6,855 bases of DNA from an uncultured Actinomycetes bacterium (GCA_903854175.1 CAINVQ010000017.1:1-6855); one strand, 5' to 3'. Counted from the stretch's first letter, positions 1 to 5,609 are shown. Translations and numbers: made by a program. Notes: generated by a model from the sequence alone, not told the origin.

Positions 1-66
1 TAGCTCAATTGGCAGAGCATTTGACTCTTAATCAACAGGTTCCGGGTTCAAGTCCCGGCCGGCGCA
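1..66 (+). tRNA. tRNA-Lys (anticodon CTT), 5' end cut off
   Basis: This is the lysine tRNA that reads AAG codons; only the part from base 8 of the standard tRNA numbering is in the window. The D stem pairs 3-6 (gctc) with 15-18 (gagc) around a loop containing GG. The anticodon stem is 20-24 with 32-36 and the loop 25-31 (ctcttaa) carries CTT at 27-29. The T stem pairs 42-46 (ccggg) with 54-58 (cccgg) around ttcaagt. The 3' acceptor strand is 59-65 (ccggcgc) and the discriminator is A66. The missing seven bases before the window should be gcgccgg. The bases after A66 are ctg, so CCA is not encoded and must be added after transcription. The outermost anticodon-stem pair (T20 with C36) is not a Watson-Crick pair. 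Confidence 0.95.
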
Positions 67-69
67 CTG

Positions 70-99
70 AAAACTCCCCGAGGAAACTCGGGGAGTTTT
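70..99. terminator. Bidirectional intrinsic terminator between tRNA-Lys and the DUF2017 gene
   Basis: A perfect 13-bp stem, 70-82 (aaaactccccgag) with 87-99 (ctcggggagtttt), encloses a GAAA tetraloop at 83-86. The AAAA/TTTT flanks sit inside the stem, so both strands end in a T run after the GC-rich part. It begins three bases after the tRNA discriminator base and ends three bases before the stop of the minus-strand DUF2017 gene (TAA at 105-103). It can therefore stop the tRNA transcript on the plus strand and the clpS-DUF2017 transcript on the minus strand. Confidence 0.88.
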
Positions 100-102
100 G
101 CT

Positions 103-537
103 TTAGAAACACTCAGCTAATTCAAAAAGAAATGCTTGCAGCGTTTGAATTTGGTTACGAAGTTCGTCGTCTGCACTATTCCACTTCTCATCATTCAAGA
201 TTCCATTAGAGGCAGCAGTTTCACGAAGAGCGATCTGCATAGTGGTGAGCCATGCCCACGCTTCTTGTTCATTTATGAACTCTTCGTTACGTGTCATGTA
301 CGCAAGTTCAGCGTTCGTTGAGATCTGACTCTGGCGAGTAAGCATTGCGAGTGGATTGTCATCGTCACTCGAAGGATCAATTGGGGCATTCAGTCTGCGG
401 TGCCAGTCATGTTCAGGGTCTCGCTCGGCGGCAACGACGTGACCGAACGCTTCATAAACAATGTTGCGTCCCGTTTCGTTTAGACGAACCTCTATTCGAG
501 CATCACGTCTACGGATAAACATTTTGTTCCGGCTCAT
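103..537 (-). CDS. DUF2017 family protein, partner of ClpS
   Basis: Predicted 144-residue soluble protein with no signal peptide or membrane segment. It matches the actinobacterial DUF2017 family, which is encoded directly after clpS in many Actinomycetota (for example Rv1331-Rv1332 in Mycobacterium tuberculosis). Supporting features are the basic N-terminus (about residues 1-18), an acidic middle (DPSSDDDNP, about 54-62), a central helix-forming section, and the aWLttmqiaLRe segment near 94-106 that resembles the family's conserved C-terminal WL..ln..R motif. I chose ATG at 537 because it overlaps the clpS stop as ATGA. An upstream in-frame ATG at 585 would add 16 residues lying entirely inside clpS. 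There is no strong ribosome binding site, so translation is probably coupled to clpS. The biochemical role of the family is unknown; older annotations as a transcriptional regulator are not supported by any visible DNA-binding motif. Confidence 0.85.
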   Translation of the reverse strand: MSRNKMFIRRRDARIEVRLNETGRNIVYEAFGHVVAAERDPEHDWHRRLNAPIDPSSDDDNPLAMLTRQSQISTNAELAYMTRNEEFINEQEAWAWLTTMQIALRETAASNGILNDEKWNSADDELRNQIQTLQAFLFELAECF

Positions 538-836
538 GGTTGCTCGATTGTTGACTGAAGACCTGCGACTTGTAGTTTCACGCAATAGCTTTCGGCGATG
601 TCTTTTTGACCAGACCAGACAACCGCCTTGCCCTCATTGTGCACCGTCATCATTAATTGCGTGCACTTAGCGTTGGGGTACCCAAAAATTCTCTTAAAGA
701 TGACTTCAACAACCTTCATGGGAGTCACCGGGTCGTCCCACACCAGCACGTTCCAAGGTCGCATCGTCGAAACAGCATCATCAGTAAGTACCTGGGAACT
801 GGTTGTTTCTACTCGCTGGGGTTTAACAGACGCCAT
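534..836 (-). CDS. clpS: ATP-dependent Clp protease adaptor ClpS (N-degron recognition)
   Basis: Hundred-residue adaptor that binds proteins with destabilising N-terminal residues and hands them to a ClpAP/ClpCP-type protease in the cytoplasm. Residues 1-25 are a flexible, low-complexity extension. The ClpS core runs from about 27 to 97. It contains PWNVLVWDDPVTPM (27-40) with the acidic pair D34 D35 that lines the N-degron pocket, and LMMTVHNEGKAVV (61-73) with the conserved H66. The actinobacterial form has W33 where the Escherichia coli protein has Asn34 of its NDD motif. The start ATG at 836 gives the normal family length; M25 is an alternative start that would remove the whole extension. 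It is the first gene of a two-gene unit with the DUF2017 gene and is divergent from the DUF2236 gene across a 57-base gap. No clear Shine-Dalgarno sequence precedes it. Confidence 0.95.
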   Translation of the reverse strand: MASVKPQRVETTSSQVLTDDAVSTMRPWNVLVWDDPVTPMKVVEVIFKRIFGYPNAKCTQLMMTVHNEGKAVVWSGQKDIAESYCVKLQVAGLQSTIEQP

Positions 837-893
837 GTGTCTAGTGTCTCATGTCCCGGAACGAAATAAAAGAGAAATCTTTAGTCTGTTGAG
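837..893. promoter_or_regulatory. Divergent promoter gap between clpS and the DUF2236 gene
   Basis: These 57 bases separate two divergent start codons and must hold both promoters. On the plus strand TAGTCT at 882-887 fits the actinobacterial TAnnnT -10 consensus and lies six bases before the GTG start, where the transcript would begin at or next to the start codon. On the minus strand the best box at a comparable place is gacact (848-843), a weaker match. No good -35 hexamer is visible for either direction. These are pattern matches only. Confidence 0.4.
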
Positions 894-1766
894 GTGGCAA
901 CTACCGACGTCAGGATCCCTAAGGGCTTTAAAGAGCGCTTCAACGTCGCCATTCGAAACACCATTGGCCTCACCCAAGATCCAATTCCACCCTGCGAGGA
1001 CGCAGCAACGTCGTACATGGCACTAGATAGCGTGGCGAGGCTCGTTCACGGAGACCTCGCGTCAATGCTCGTTGGTGGACTTTCTAGCCTCTTCTTTCAA
1101 ACACTGCACCCCTACGCCATGTCTGGTGTGGCACAGCACTCGAGGTATCAGAACGACCCACTTGGGCGAATGTTGCAAACTGCGAACTTCATTGGATTCA
1201 CTACTTACGGCACGAAGGAGCTTGCGTACTCATCTATTGAGCGAGTTCTCGCAGTGCACGAAGCAGTACGCGGAACTGCTGACGATGGTGTTGCCTATTA
1301 CGCGAATGACCCACATCTACTCCTCTGGGTGCACTGTGCAGAAATATCAATGTTCCTTGAGGGCTACCTTCAATTTGGTAGAAAGAAAATTTCAGATGCA
1401 GAACGTGACACCTACGTTCTAGAAATGGCCCAACTAGCAAAAGACCTCGGAATTCCAAACCCTCCCCTCACCTACGCCGAACTTCGAGCAGCTCTTGAGA
1501 TATTTAGACCAGAGCTTCGACTTATTCCTGAAGGTGCCGTCGCGCGAGATTTCGTGGCGAATGAAATCATCAAGGATCGATTCAAGAAAATAGGATTCTG
1601 GTTCTTTGTGCAGAGCTCATACGCACTTATGGAGCCATGGGCACGTGACCTGCTCGGAGTCCCAAGGCGAGTCAGGCTCAATAAATACTTCGTCAAGCCA
1701 TTGACGGTGTTGCTGTGTCGTGGATTGCGGATTTTTGTTCCGCCGTTTGAGCCGCCTAGGTCATAA
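894..1766 (+). CDS. DUF2236 family protein, putative haem-dependent oxygenase (MpaB/latex-clearing-protein-like)
   Basis: A 290-residue protein of the DUF2236 (ER-bound oxygenase MpaB/MpaB'/rubber oxygenase catalytic domain) family. Characterised relatives such as Lcp are b-type haem oxygenases, but the substrates of most bacterial members are unknown. Visible family signatures are hGDLAsmLvGGlssLffQtLHPyAmsGVaqHS (about 52-83), DPLGRMLQTAnFI (88-100), a TTYGT segment (103-107), aVHeaVrGtadDGvaYyAnDPhLLLWVHcae (120-150) and a second helical half with lgvPrrvRl near 254-262. Histidines 72, 82, 122 and 147 are candidates for haem binding or catalysis. No signal peptide is seen. The start is GTG at 894: an in-frame TAG at 882-884 rules out anything upstream, and the next ATG is at residue 42, just before the conserved domain. 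There is no spaced Shine-Dalgarno sequence; see the adjacent -10 candidate. Its end overlaps the end of the convergent SDR gene by 11 bases. The family call is firm, the reaction is inference. Confidence 0.87.
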   Translation: MATTDVRIPKGFKERFNVAIRNTIGLTQDPIPPCEDAATSYMALDSVARLVHGDLASMLVGGLSSLFFQTLHPYAMSGVAQHSRYQNDPLGRMLQTANFIGFTTYGTKELAYSSIERVLAVHEAVRGTADDGVAYYANDPHLLLWVHCAEISMFLEGYLQFGRKKISDAERDTYVLEMAQLAKDLGIPNPPLTYAELRAALEIFRPELRLIPEGAVARDFVANEIIKDRFKKIGFWFFVQSSYALMEPWARDLLGVPRRVRLNKYFVKPLTVLLCRGLRIFVPPFEPPRS

Positions 1767-2478
1767 GACCAAGGCCACCGTCAACGACGAGCACTTGGCC
1801 CGTCACGTACGGCGTACTTGCGAGCGACAAAATTACGTCAGCAACGTCACCAGGTGTTCCACTTCGCTTGAGTGGCGCCATTGCACTCACAGCGCCTCTG
1901 ATGGCGTCCCAGTCAGCAGTCCATGGGGTATCAATGAGACCAGGGGCGACTGCATTTACTCGTACTTCTGGTCCAACCACTTTGGCAAGCAGTGCCGTCA
2001 TGTGATTGAGCGCTGCTTTTGATGTGGCGTATGGAATAGAAGATCCCGTTTGGCGAACGCCAGCGATTGAAGAAACATTAACAATTGAACCTTTTGATTC
2101 CTTCAGCGCCGGCATAGCGCGAACCGAGATGTTCCATGTACCAAAAACATTTACTTCAAAAATGTCACGCCAAACATCGAGTGTCGCAGCGTTGATATCA
2201 GTGTGAGGAATGACTTTGGTGGCACCAGCGTTATTTATAAGAACATCGAGCCGACCGTAACGTTCAAGCACCATTTCAATTATGCGCTCACAGTCATCAT
2301 CATTTGAAATATCACCTTGAATGTAGAAGGAGCCGGGTGTTTTTTCAACCAATGCTTCTCCTGCACCAACGCTTCGCACTGAGTTAAAGATGACGTGGTC
2401 GCCAAGCGCTGCGAAACGAAGTGCTGTCTCTTCACCAATGCCACTTGTAGATCCAGTGATTAGAACTACGCGACTCAT
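1756..2478 (-). CDS. Short-chain dehydrogenase/reductase (classical SDR) family oxidoreductase
   Basis: A 240-residue classical SDR with a complete NAD(P)-binding and catalytic set: TGSTSGIG at 8-15 (cofactor loop), D56 in GDIS, NNAG at 82-85, N110, catalytic S137 in NVSSIAG, and Y150/K154 in YATSK. PG at 179-180 leads into the substrate loop, and the C-terminal vtGqvlvvDGG (225-235) is typical of FabG-like members. Arg35 shortly after the second strand hints at NADP(H) preference, which is a weak inference. The substrate cannot be read from sequence. It could be a 3-oxoacyl or hydroxy-acid/steroid-type reductase, or a sugar dehydrogenase. The last is suggested only by the gene before it, an aldose 1-epimerase whose TAA stop overlaps this ATG as TAATG, implying coupled translation. 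A weak gagaa lies about eight bases upstream. The 3' end overlaps the convergent DUF2236 gene by 11 bases with no terminator between them. Confidence 0.93.
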   Translation of the reverse strand: MSRVVLITGSTSGIGEETALRFAALGDHVIFNSVRSVGAGEALVEKTPGSFYIQGDISNDDDCERIIEMVLERYGRLDVLINNAGATKVIPHTDINAATLDVWRDIFEVNVFGTWNISVRAMPALKESKGSIVNVSSIAGVRQTGSSIPYATSKAALNHMTALLAKVVGPEVRVNAVAPGLIDTPWTADWDAIRGAVSAMAPLKRSGTPGDVADVILSLASTPYVTGQVLVVDGGLGLMT

Positions 2479-3389
2479 TATGAAGTTCTCGTAATTCTGT
2501 ACGATCCGGTCCAGCGCTGACCGGGTTCAAGAATGATTAAGTCCTTCCCACTTCTAAGGGCGTCTGGTGGGCACGTCATTGGCTCAATTGCAACTGATGT
2601 CCTACGTCTTCCAACTGGCAGTGAGTCACCCGTGAAGATTTGTAGGTACGGAAAATTCCGGTCCACGGAAACATCAATGTTTGATCCCTTGGCATCCTTC
2701 AGCGAGACCGTGCACATTCCAGTGTCATCTCGATTGAGTTCGGCATACGTAACGTCAAGATCATGCCCATTGACAGACTTCGTTGTTCGAAAGTCGTAGT
2801 TGTTTCCAGCAACGGGAAGAATTTCACCGGTTGGAAGTTTGCGATCATTAACCGCAACGTACGCATTGGCAGGAACGGTTAGCTCTGCGCCTTCGATTGT
2901 TGGTGTTGTCACCGCAAAGTATGGGTGGTAACCAAGTCCTAATGGAATTGGAACTTCGTCAAGATTTTGCACTGTCGCTGTAGTGGTGAGTCCTTTTGGA
3001 CCCAGGTGATAGTCCAGCGTCAATTTCGAAATGAATGGGTAATCAGGAAGTGGGTGAAGAACAAGTGACATGACGCAGCGATTTTGGTTTGCTACTTCAA
3101 TTTCAAATGGGCGCCAGCGAGCAATTCCATGCTTGGCGGTGGCGTTGGCGACATCATCAACATTTGCGATTCCTGTGCGGCCAGAGAAAGTCCATTCACC
3201 GTCGCCTATGCGGTTGGGCCATGGGTAGAGGACCTGGTTGCGACTGTGGTCAGGTATGTCCTCAGCAGCGAAACCCTCAACTACTGGAACCCCACCCTTC
3301 ACGTAAATACGAAGCGTTGCACCGACTTCGGTGATTATTGCGCGCTGGTCACCATGGGCAATGGCGATCTGTTCTCCTGATGGAAGCAT
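2478..3389 (-). CDS. Aldose 1-epimerase (galactose mutarotase-like) family protein
   Basis: A 303-residue protein of the beta-sandwich mutarotase fold that interconverts alpha and beta anomers of aldoses. Key residues line up with characterised GalM enzymes: substrate-binding N59 R60 in YPWPNRIGDGEWTFSG (55-70), H87 in KHGIA, catalytic acid H155 in GLGYHPYF (151-158), and catalytic base E269 in IEPMTCPPDAL (268-278). Length is close to that of the family. No signal peptide is present, so it is cytoplasmic. The start ATG at 3389 is preceded by aagg about 11 bases upstream (sequence agaaggaaaaa on the minus strand), a usable but slightly distant ribosome binding site. It is the first gene of a pair with the SDR gene and is divergent from surE across 57 bases. 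The exact sugar is not determinable; some family members act on phosphorylated hexoses or other aldoses. Confidence 0.9.
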   Translation of the reverse strand: MLPSGEQIAIAHGDQRAIITEVGATLRIYVKGGVPVVEGFAAEDIPDHSRNQVLYPWPNRIGDGEWTFSGRTGIANVDDVANATAKHGIARWRPFEIEVANQNRCVMSLVLHPLPDYPFISKLTLDYHLGPKGLTTTATVQNLDEVPIPLGLGYHPYFAVTTPTIEGAELTVPANAYVAVNDRKLPTGEILPVAGNNYDFRTTKSVNGHDLDVTYAELNRDDTGMCTVSLKDAKGSNIDVSVDRNFPYLQIFTGDSLPVGRRRTSVAIEPMTCPPDALRSGKDLIILEPGQRWTGSYRITRTS

Positions 3390-3446
3390 TAGCTATTTTT
3401 CCTTCTATTCACTGACATGTAACTTACGACAGTTAGCCTTAGAAAT
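3390..3446. promoter_or_regulatory. Divergent promoter gap between the epimerase gene and surE
   Basis: For surE, CTGACA at 3412-3417 (a one-base variant of TTGACA) and TAGCCT at 3434-3439 are separated by 16 bases, and seven bases remain to the ATG. Transcription would thus start at or next to the start codon. No Shine-Dalgarno sequence precedes surE, which fits a leaderless transcript. For the epimerase on the minus strand, TAAGTT (3426-3421) is the best -10 candidate and would leave a leader of roughly two dozen bases that contains the agaagga ribosome binding site. The two promoters would overlap. Confidence 0.5.
3423..3432. repeat. Ten-base motif CTTACGACAG, copy 1 (surE/epimerase gap)
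   Basis: The same ten bases occur at 5559-5568 in the other divergent gap, in the same orientation. In both places CTGACA stands a few bases to the left (3412-3417 and 5551-5556) and TAGCC to the right (3434-3438 and 5577-5581). It could be a shared operator or simply overlapping promoter elements, since its complement supplies the TAAG of minus-strand -10 candidates. Confidence 0.4.
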
Positions 3447-4295
3447 ATGCGAATACTGATAACAAATGATGATGGAATAAATGCCCCTGGAATAGCTGCC
3501 CTAACCCGGGCAACTTCTAAGTGGATTGAACGGTGCCCAGAAGGCGAAATTCGAGAGGCAATTATCGTTGCACCGGATAAGAACTACTCAGGAATGTCCT
3601 CTGCTGTAGGTGACGTTTTTGACCATCCATCGGTGAAGTACAAGAAGCAGATGATCGAGGGGGCTGACAACATTCAGGGCTATGCCCTTGACGCTCCCCC
3701 AGCGCTGTGCGCCATTCTTGGTGCGGTCGGAAGTTTTAATTTTCAGCCAGACCTAATTCTTTCTGGCATTAATGCCGGTGCCAACGTCGGAAGAAGCGTT
3801 CTGCACTCTGGAACAGTTGGTGCAATTCTCACTGGTGCGCAACTCGGACTCTCTGGACTTGCAGTATCTACTAATTGGGGCGAAAACGTTTCATACGAAC
3901 CTGCAGCTGACATTGCAATAGAAGTTCTCGAAGTAATGCTTCAAGCACCGCAACGAACACTTATGAATCTCAATGTGCCTAACCTGCCAAGAAATGAGAT
4001 CAAGGGCGTCAAGCGAGGACGAATCTCTACAGCAGGAATTGTGAAGTCTGCAAAATCTGGAACCGGTGGCCCACTCGACGACGAGGGAGAACTCAAACTT
4101 CGACTTGGAGCAGCTACACCGGAGCTTGGTGACGTCAGTGATGAAGATGCTGACGAAGATGGTGCATTGATTGCTGCTGGTTATGCATCGCTCACACCAC
4201 TTCGTGGGCCACATGAAGAAACTGACATGGGACTAAGTGATTTAATGCACATGTCGCTCAGCGTTATTGAGCGCCACCTCAAGGAATCTAACTAG
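3447..4295 (+). CDS. surE: 5'/3'-nucleotidase SurE
   Basis: A 282-residue member of the SurE family of divalent-metal nucleoside monophosphate phosphatases, which recycle nucleotides and can also act on short polyphosphate. It has the N-terminal signature ITNDDGINAPGI (5-16) with metal ligands D8 and D9, then APDKNYSGMSS (42-52) with metal-ligand S48. SGINAGANVGRSVLHSGTVGA (106-126) follows, with N109 as the fourth ligand. LNVPNLP (175-181) and the closing YASLTPLRG (246-254) are also typical. Length is at the upper end for the family because of a glycine/acid-rich segment around 205-240 that includes DVSDEDADED (229-238). The ATG at 3447 begins exactly at the family's MRILITNDDG start, so the start is secure although no ribosome binding site is present. 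It ends convergently with arfB, sharing a CTAG. Confidence 0.96.
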   Translation: MRILITNDDGINAPGIAALTRATSKWIERCPEGEIREAIIVAPDKNYSGMSSAVGDVFDHPSVKYKKQMIEGADNIQGYALDAPPALCAILGAVGSFNFQPDLILSGINAGANVGRSVLHSGTVGAILTGAQLGLSGLAVSTNWGENVSYEPAADIAIEVLEVMLQAPQRTLMNLNVPNLPRNEIKGVKRGRISTAGIVKSAKSGTGGPLDDEGELKLRLGAATPELGDVSDEDADEDGALIAAGYASLTPLRGPHEETDMGLSDLMHMSLSVIERHLKESN

Positions 4296-4723
4296 TCAGC
4301 TACAGGACGTCGTCGATTTTCTTTAACACGACTTCGAGCTTTCTTTTCATCAACACGACGAACTTTTGAACCCTTTGTAGGTTTTGTAGCGCGACGTGGC
4401 GCTTGGCGAGTGAGAGCGGTAGCAATCTTCTGTGAAAGCTGCTCAAGAGCCGCGGATTTATTCTGTGCTTGTGAGCGGTACCTGCTTGCGCTGGAGCGAA
4501 CAACAGTTCCAACTTTTTCAATCAGTAGTGTCCTGTCAGCCTCGCTCAGCACTTCAGATGTTTCTATATGAAACGAAACAACTACTCGTGTGAGCGATCT
4601 ATTCGCGTGCTGTCCGCCAGGCCCACCAGACGTTGTAACACGTAGATCAATCTCACTAAAGGGGATTACGAGCTTTGATCGAATGAATAATGAGCCGTCT
4701 GCATTTACGCGCGGCCCAGTCAC
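4292..4723 (-). CDS. arfB: Alternative ribosome-rescue factor ArfB (peptidyl-tRNA hydrolase with GGQ domain)
   Basis: A 143-residue, stand-alone release-factor-like protein that hydrolyses peptidyl-tRNA on ribosomes stalled at the end of an mRNA lacking a stop codon. The catalytic loop is GGPGGQHANRS (33-43) with the GGQ at 36-38. YRSQ (82-85) followed by N88 is the conserved motif after the domain core. From about 109 on there is a highly basic tail (RRATKPTKGSKVRR and onward to the end), which in ArfB/YaeJ enters the empty mRNA channel and distinguishes it from RF1/RF2. The codon-recognition domains of RF1/RF2 are absent, as expected. GTG at 4723 is the start, with gaaggt about eight bases upstream. 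It follows the thioesterase stop by two bases and is probably co-transcribed with it; a functional link between the two is not evident. Confidence 0.93.
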   Translation of the reverse strand: MTGPRVNADGSLFIRSKLVIPFSEIDLRVTTSGGPGGQHANRSLTRVVVSFHIETSEVLSEADRTLLIEKVGTVVRSSASRYRSQAQNKSAALEQLSQKIATALTRQAPRRATKPTKGSKVRRVDEKKARSRVKENRRRPVAD

Positions 4724-4725
4724 GA

Positions 4726-5550
4726 TTATTTACCTTCAGGAAAACGAACCATAGCGAGTTGACTACCAAGTGCCACGAGTTCGCCTCTTTCGTCAAACAT
4801 TTCGCAACGTTCGTCTACAAGACCGTCAGCAATCACGACGCACCACTGACGAGCTTTCAGCCACTCGCCTACTGGCACGCGACGGACATAGGAACTGAGT
4901 TGCAGTGTTGGCACCCATCCAGAAGATCCAATCGCAAATGTTGCTGGTGGCATGGCGTCAGTAGCGAACAGCAAACTGTGCGGTGACCACGAAGCATCAT
5001 CGTCGTCGAGTCGAAGCCACATCTTTAGCTCAGCCTTGTCGGAAATCTCACCATCACGCCATCCTGAGCTTGCGGGATCGAAACGCTGATCAACGACTTT
5101 TGCGATGTTTATTTCGTCACCACCAGTAGAGCGTCGGCAGTCTTCTAGTGGAGCAATGTCAAACACAGGTGTGTCGGCGTAACGCAGATGAGACTCTGCA
5201 CCAAGTGTTCCAAGCGTCGCAATGGATTCATTCGTGATGATGCCCTCTTGAAGGAGCGTTACGTGAACAAAAGAGACACCTCGGCCAACTTTTCTAACGT
5301 CAGTGTGGAGTTCAGCTGGACCCGTACGAGGAGCTCCGATGTAATTTGTCGTAAGTGCGGTGACGTGTTGGTGTGACGATCCTTGCGCACTGGCAGCAGC
5401 TAATGCCGCGCTGCCGAGAACGGTTTGCAAGTACCCGCAGTTTGGTCTTCCGTCGGTAATTGTGTAGTAATCGGATAAAAGGGCACTAAATCTGCCGTCT
5501 CCAAGGGGTTCAACAGCACAGGCATCACGTAGGGGTCGGATCGCATTCAT
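4726..5550 (-). CDS. Acyl-CoA thioesterase, double-hotdog (TesB/4HBT_3-like) family
   Basis: A 274-residue protein with two hotdog halves. The first contains GRPNCGYLQTVLGSAAL (34-50), resembling the GG(Y/F) helix-start motif of thioesterases. The second contains FATDAMPPATFAIG (195-208) with D198 at the usual active-site Asp position, and ends in GELVALGSQLAMVRFP (256-271), a common family ending. It would hydrolyse an acyl-CoA to free acid and CoA in the cytoplasm; chain-length preference cannot be read. The ATG at 5550 is preceded on the minus strand by taaggttgtcag. The aagg in it is a well-spaced ribosome binding site, and the same bases read as the -10 box TAAGGT, so it may be leaderless instead. 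It is divergent from mmsA, which handles a short-chain acyl-CoA product, so a joint role in branched-chain or propionate-type catabolism is possible but unproven. Confidence 0.85.
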   Translation of the reverse strand: MNAIRPLRDACAVEPLGDGRFSALLSDYYTITDGRPNCGYLQTVLGSAALAAASAQGSSHQHVTALTTNYIGAPRTGPAELHTDVRKVGRGVSFVHVTLLQEGIITNESIATLGTLGAESHLRYADTPVFDIAPLEDCRRSTGGDEINIAKVVDQRFDPASSGWRDGEISDKAELKMWLRLDDDDASWSPHSLLFATDAMPPATFAIGSSGWVPTLQLSSYVRRVPVGEWLKARQWCVVIADGLVDERCEMFDERGELVALGSQLAMVRFPEGK

Positions 5551-5558
5551 CTGACAAC

Positions 5559-5568
5559 CTTACGACAG
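5559..5568. repeat. Ten-base motif CTTACGACAG, copy 2 (thioesterase/mmsA gap)
   Basis: This is an exact match, in the same orientation, to 3423-3432. Here the flanking CTGACA is closer (two bases instead of five) and TAGCC further (eight bases instead of one). The spacing is therefore not conserved, which weakens the case for a single fixed operator. Confidence 0.4.
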
Positions 5569-5598
5569 CAACAACGTAGCCCTGTAGATTAGAGACCT

Positions 5599-5609
5599 AG
5601 GAAGAAGGA
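5599..5609 (+). promoter_or_regulatory. Ribosome binding site of mmsA
   Basis: The run aggaagaagga ends three bases before the ATG at 5613 and offers two purine-rich anti-Shine-Dalgarno matches: agga ten bases and aagga three bases upstream. It is the strongest ribosome binding site in the window and fixes the mmsA start. Confidence 0.8.

Noticed and set aside
1..66. The tRNA-Lys 3' end as an integration (att) site for a mobile element
   Set aside because: The downstream genes are the conserved housekeeping pair clpS-DUF2017. There is no integrase and no second copy of the tRNA end in the window.
538..585. A longer start for the DUF2017 gene at 585
   Set aside because: The extra 16 residues lie wholly inside the clpS coding region. 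The ATG at 537 forms the usual ATGA coupling and begins at a more family-like N-terminus.
628..1026. A 132-codon plus-strand reading frame across clpS, the intergenic gap and the DUF2236 start
   Set aside because: It runs antisense to clpS and out of frame with DUF2236, both of which have clear family motifs. Its product shows no recognisable domain.
1072..1422. A 116-codon plus-strand frame inside the DUF2236 gene
   Set aside because: It is an out-of-frame shadow of a well supported coding sequence, with cysteine- and serine-rich, domain-free translation.
3084..3380. Two plus-strand frames opposite the 5' half of the epimerase gene
   Set aside because: They lie antisense to the conserved catalytic motifs of the epimerase and resemble no family.
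3891..4214. A 107-codon minus-strand frame inside surE
   Set aside because: It is antisense to the conserved C-terminal half of surE, and its composition (many Cys, Ser, Arg) is typical of a shadow frame.
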